Part shown: in pieces, positions 61,402 to 64,000 of the stretch
Layout: every line of letters begins with the position of its first letter
Position numbering within the stretch: position 1 is the first letter of the stretch
Origin: Lyngbya sp. CCAP 1446/10
GTDB taxonomy: Bacteria; Cyanobacteriota; Cyanobacteriia; Cyanobacteriales; Microcoleaceae
Assembly (NCBI RefSeq): GCF_026130175.1
Contig: NZ_JAIGNI010000004.1
Coordinates: 62,001 to 126,000, forward strand
Direction: 5' to 3'
DNA: 64,000 bases
Translations under genes and position numbers: made by a program
Notes under the pieces: model-generated
What the model saw: the letters and a program-made list of their open reading frames with translations, nothing else
Told to the model about the DNA's origin: nothing
The model's database searches: none

Positions 61402-64000
61402 ATGGGAGCAAGCAGCAGTAACCCTCTCGAAGCAGCAGGCCTAATTCGTGAGCCGATAAAAATAGGCGTGTTGCATTCGCTGACGGGCACGATGTCCATC
61501 AGCGAAATTTCTGTTAAAGACGCGACGCTGTTGGCCGTTGAGGAAATTAACGCTGCTGGAGGAGTGCTCGGACGCCCCTTGGCAGCGGTGATAGAGGATG
61601 GAGCCAGCGATTTGCAGACTTTTGCTCAAAAAGCTAAGCAATTGCTCTTAGAATCGCAGGTGGCGGTGGTATTTGGCTGTTGGACTTCGGCGAGTCGCAA
61701 GGCTGTACTGCCGGTTTTTGAGCAGGGCAACGGGTTGCTGTTTTATCCGGTGCAGTATGAAGGGCTAGAACAGTGTCCGAATATTTTTTATACTGGTGCG
61801 GCCCCGAATCAGCAGATTGTGCCTGGGGTGAACTATTTGCTGGCTCAGGGGAAGCGGAAAATTTTTCTGTTGGGTTCGGATTATATCTTTCCCCGCACGG
61901 CAAATCTGATTGTGAAAGCTCAACTGGCAGCACTCGGAGGAGAGTTGGCTGGGGAAATGTATCTGTCGCTGGGTTCTAGGGATGTGGATGAGGCGATCGC
62001 ACATATTTTAGCAGTGAAACCGGATGCGATTCTCAATACTCTTAACGGCGACAGCAATGTGGCTTTTTTCCAAAAGTTGCGAGAAGCTGGCTTGAAACCG
62101 GAAAATTTGCCGGTGATGTCGGCGAGCATAGCAGAAGAGGAAGTGCGGGCGATCGGGCCGTCCAATATTGCTGGACATTTGGTGGTTTGGAACTATTTTC
62201 AAACGGTGGATACAGCGGAAAATCAGAAATTTGTCAAGGCTTATAAAGCGAGATACGGGGAAAATCGTGTCACGGATGACCCGATCGAAGCGGCTTATTT
62301 GGGCGTTTATTTGTGGAAGCAAGCAGTAGAAAAAGCTGGTTCGACAGATGTGGTTAAAGTTAGGGCGGCTGCTAAAAATATGGAGTTTGCAGCTCCATCG
62401 GGCATGGTGAAAATAGATGCCCAAACGCAGCATATCTGGAAAACAGTGCGGATTGGTAAGGTGCGATCGGACGGTCAAATTGAGGAGATTTGGAATTCGG
62501 GCGCACCGGTGCCGCCAGATCCTTTTCTTAAAGGCTATCCTTGGGCGGCGGCATTTACTCCGAGGCAGATCTCGGTGGGAACTCGGGCTTCTTTGATCGG
62601 GCTGTTTATGATCTTGGTACTGATCACTTGGATGGCGGTGGGAGTTGGGTGGATCGGTGCTGTTCAGATGAAAAACTATTTGCTGGCAATAGAAGCTGCC
62701 TCGGCGGCGGCGGGAGTTCCTGACGAATTAATGGGGGTGCTGGTGCAGCAAACTCTGTTTGTGGCGAGCGGCACTCAGCACTGGCTGATGGGGGCTTTGG
62801 TTTTGAGTTCGATCGCGGGAATAGTGGCTTTTGTGTCGGTGTCGTCGCTGATTCGGAATATCGGCTTGCTGCGACAAGCTGCGGAATTGATGGCGAGCGG
62901 GGATTTGACGGCTCGATCGCCTATTGTGTCTAATGATGCGATCGGGGTGCTATCTTCTACTCTCAATACAATGGCTCAGCAAATTAGCAGTTTGCTCAAT
63001 GGTTTGGAGGTGCGGCAACGACAGCTAGAGGAGCGATCGATCGAATTGGAAGTCGCTAAGAACGCTGCGGAAGCTGCTAACCGGGCGAAAAGCACTTTTT
63101 TGGCAAATATGACTCATGAGTTGCGGACGCCCCTAAATGCGATTATTGGCTACAGTGAGCTGCTGCAAGAAGAGGCTGTGGAACTCGGCGAGGAAGAGTT
63201 TGTGATGGATTTGGCAAGCATTAATATGGCAGGCAAGCAATTGCTGAACATTATTAGTGACATCTTGGATATTTCTAAAATTGAAGCAGGAAAGATGACT
63301 CTTTTCTTGGAGAGTTTTGATGTGTTGAAGTTGGTGGAGCAGGTTGTGACTACAGTTCAACCGCTGGTAGGGAAAAATGGCAACACTTTGACTATCAATT
63401 GCGATCGCAATATTGGCACGATATACGCTGATTCGGCGAAGCTGCGGCAAGCGTTGTTGAATTTGGCGAGCAATGCTGCTAAGTTTACCGATCGAGGCAA
63501 AATTACAATTAATGTTTGGAAGGAAGAATGGGAAGTTTGGCCGGTGGACAATTCCGAGGAACTCTCGGAAATTGGCTATGAGTTTGACAAATATTCGATC
63601 GTGTTTCAAGTCACTGATACGGGCATCGGCATGACTGAGGATCAGGTGTCGAGGCTGTTTGGAGCTTTTGCGCAAGCGGACGATTCCACTACCCGCAGGT
63701 ACGGCGGCACGGGTTTGGGGCTGACAATTAGCCGGAAGTTTTGCCAGATGATGGGCGGGGATATTACGGTTGATAGCGAGTTTGATTGCGGTTCTACTTT
63801 TACGATTCGCTTGCCGACTGCGGTTAAAAGCGAGCAAGAAGTGGAGGGCGATCGAGCATCGGAAGAAACAGGGCTGCAAGAAGTGCGATCGCAACCGCTG
63901 GAACTTCCCGATGCTGCAACTGTGCTAGTAATTGACGACGATCCAGACTCGCGGGATTTAATCACTCGCTGCTTGTCGAAACAAGGATTTTGGGTACTCT
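61402..64000 (+). CDS. Amide/urea-binding-protein domain fused to a membrane histidine kinase (3' end outside window)
   Basis: Open from ATG 61402 to the window edge (866 codons). An in-frame TAA nine bases upstream fixes the start. Residues about 18-375 are a complete UrtA/AmiC-type binding domain ([60 protein letters not shown]). Membrane helices are at about 396-415 and 460-480. HAMP, coiled coil, HisKA with His572 ([15 protein letters not shown]) and HATPase ([19 protein letters not shown]) follow. A receiver starts near 839 ([13 protein letters not shown]). No signal peptide precedes the binding domain, so with two helices it should lie in the cytosol. It probably senses urea or a short amide. 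Confidence 0.9.
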   Translation, partial: MGASSSNPLEAAGLIREPIKIGVLHSLTGTMSISEISVKDATLLAVEEINAAGGVLGRPLAAVIEDGASDLQTFAQKAKQLLLESQVAVVFGCWTSASRKAVLPVFEQGNGLLFYPVQYEGLEQCPNIFYTGAAPNQQIVPGVNYLLAQGKRKIFLLGSDYIFPRTANLIVKAQLAALGGELAGEMYLSLGSRDVDEAIAHILAVKPDAILNTLNGDSNVAFFQKLREAGLKPENLPVMSASIAEEEVRAIGPSNIAGHLVVWNYFQTVDTAENQKFVKAYKARYGENRVTDDPIEAAYLGVYLWKQAVEKAGSTDVVKVRAAAKNMEFAAPSGMVKIDAQTQHIWKTVRIGKVRSDGQIEEIWNSGAPVPPDPFLKGYPWAAAFTPRQISVGTRASLIGLFMILVLITWMAVGVGWIGAVQMKNYLLAIEAASAAAGVPDELMGVLVQQTLFVASGTQHWLMGALVLSSIAGIVAFVSVSSLIRNIGLLRQAAELMASGDLTARSPIVSNDAIGVLSSTLNTMAQQISSLLNGLEVRQRQLEERSIELEVAKNAAEAANRAKSTFLANMTHELRTPLNAIIGYSELLQEEAVELGEEEFVMDLASINMAGKQLLNIISDILDISKIEAGKMTLFLESFDVLKLVEQVVTTVQPLVGKNGNTLTINCDRNIGTIYADSAKLRQALLNLASNAAKFTDRGKITINVWKEEWEVWPVDNSEELSEIGYEFDKYSIVFQVTDTGIGMTEDQVSRLFGAFAQADDSTTRRYGGTGLGLTISRKFCQMMGGDITVDSEFDCGSTFTIRLPTAVKSEQEVEGDRASEETGLQEVRSQPLELPDAATVLVIDDDPDSRDLITRCLSKQGFWVL

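Noticed and set aside
63133-63894. A 253-codon open frame on the minus strand near the right edge
   Set aside because: It is the shadow of the kinase core of the amide-binding sensor, whose frame has all kinase motifs.
1-64000. Prophage or genomic island spanning the window
   Set aside because: No integrase, phage structural gene or attachment-site pair was seen. Mobile DNA is limited to scars and small repeats.

Overview
The window is chromosomal DNA of a filamentous, non-heterocystous-looking cyanobacterium, most like the Microcoleus/Oscillatoria group. The reasons are a complete kaiABC clock locus, a Calvin-cycle transketolase and ribulose-phosphate epimerase, a fused modBC gene, very frequent GCGATCGC (HIP1) octamers, seven-base tandem repeats and many intergenic palindromic repeats. 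The genus is an inference.

Layout. 1-7.2 kb: tail of a Deg/HtrA protease, a GC-rich NTF2-like gene that looks transferred, peptide deformylase, two TerD-family genes, lysS (minus strand) and transketolase. 7.3-7.9 kb: repeats and a probable IS200/IS605 relic. 7.9-21.9 kb: a dense signalling island. On the plus strand are an ethylene-receptor-type histidine kinase, an Rcp1-like regulator and two receiver-kinase hybrids. On the minus strand is a four-gene unit that runs from a Cache-domain hybrid kinase through a receiver-kinase and a lone receiver to a receiver-PAS-adenylate-cyclase protein. 22.2 kb: tRNA-Arg(CCG). 22.4-25.7 kb: kaiC, kaiB and kaiA (minus strand), followed by a divergent CBS-domain hybrid kinase with degenerate receivers. 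29.5-32.4 kb: a TPR protein, a GST-like protein and a mobile-element scar. 32.4-35.1 kb: a single-chain winged-helix/Ser-Thr kinase/transmembrane/periplasmic-binding-protein fusion. 35.4-39.3 kb: an EnvZ/OmpR-type pair beside two exported or Ca-binding-type genes that share a palindromic candidate operator. 39.4-48.2 kb: housekeeping and transport genes (alpha/beta hydrolase, ureohydrolase, peroxiredoxin-like, modA-modBC, msrB, pyrH-frr, NADAR). 48.4-52 kb: gene remnants, two pentapeptide-repeat proteins and a truncated IS630-type protein. 52.4-57.2 kb: CsoR/InrS-type repressor, HtrA protease, LCP protein and rpe. 57.7-60.6 kb: small envelope and stress-type genes on the minus strand. 61.4 kb to the end: a kinase whose N-terminal half is an amide/urea-binding-protein domain, cut by the window edge.

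The main theme is sensory fusion. Periplasmic-binding-protein modules occur on two unrelated kinases, receivers are joined to kinases and a cyclase, and one hybrid kinase with degenerate receivers stands next to the clock genes. The second theme is repeat load: at least six dispersed repeat families occupy the gaps, and some supply coding sequence at gene ends. No CRISPR array, rRNA or intact transposon was seen.
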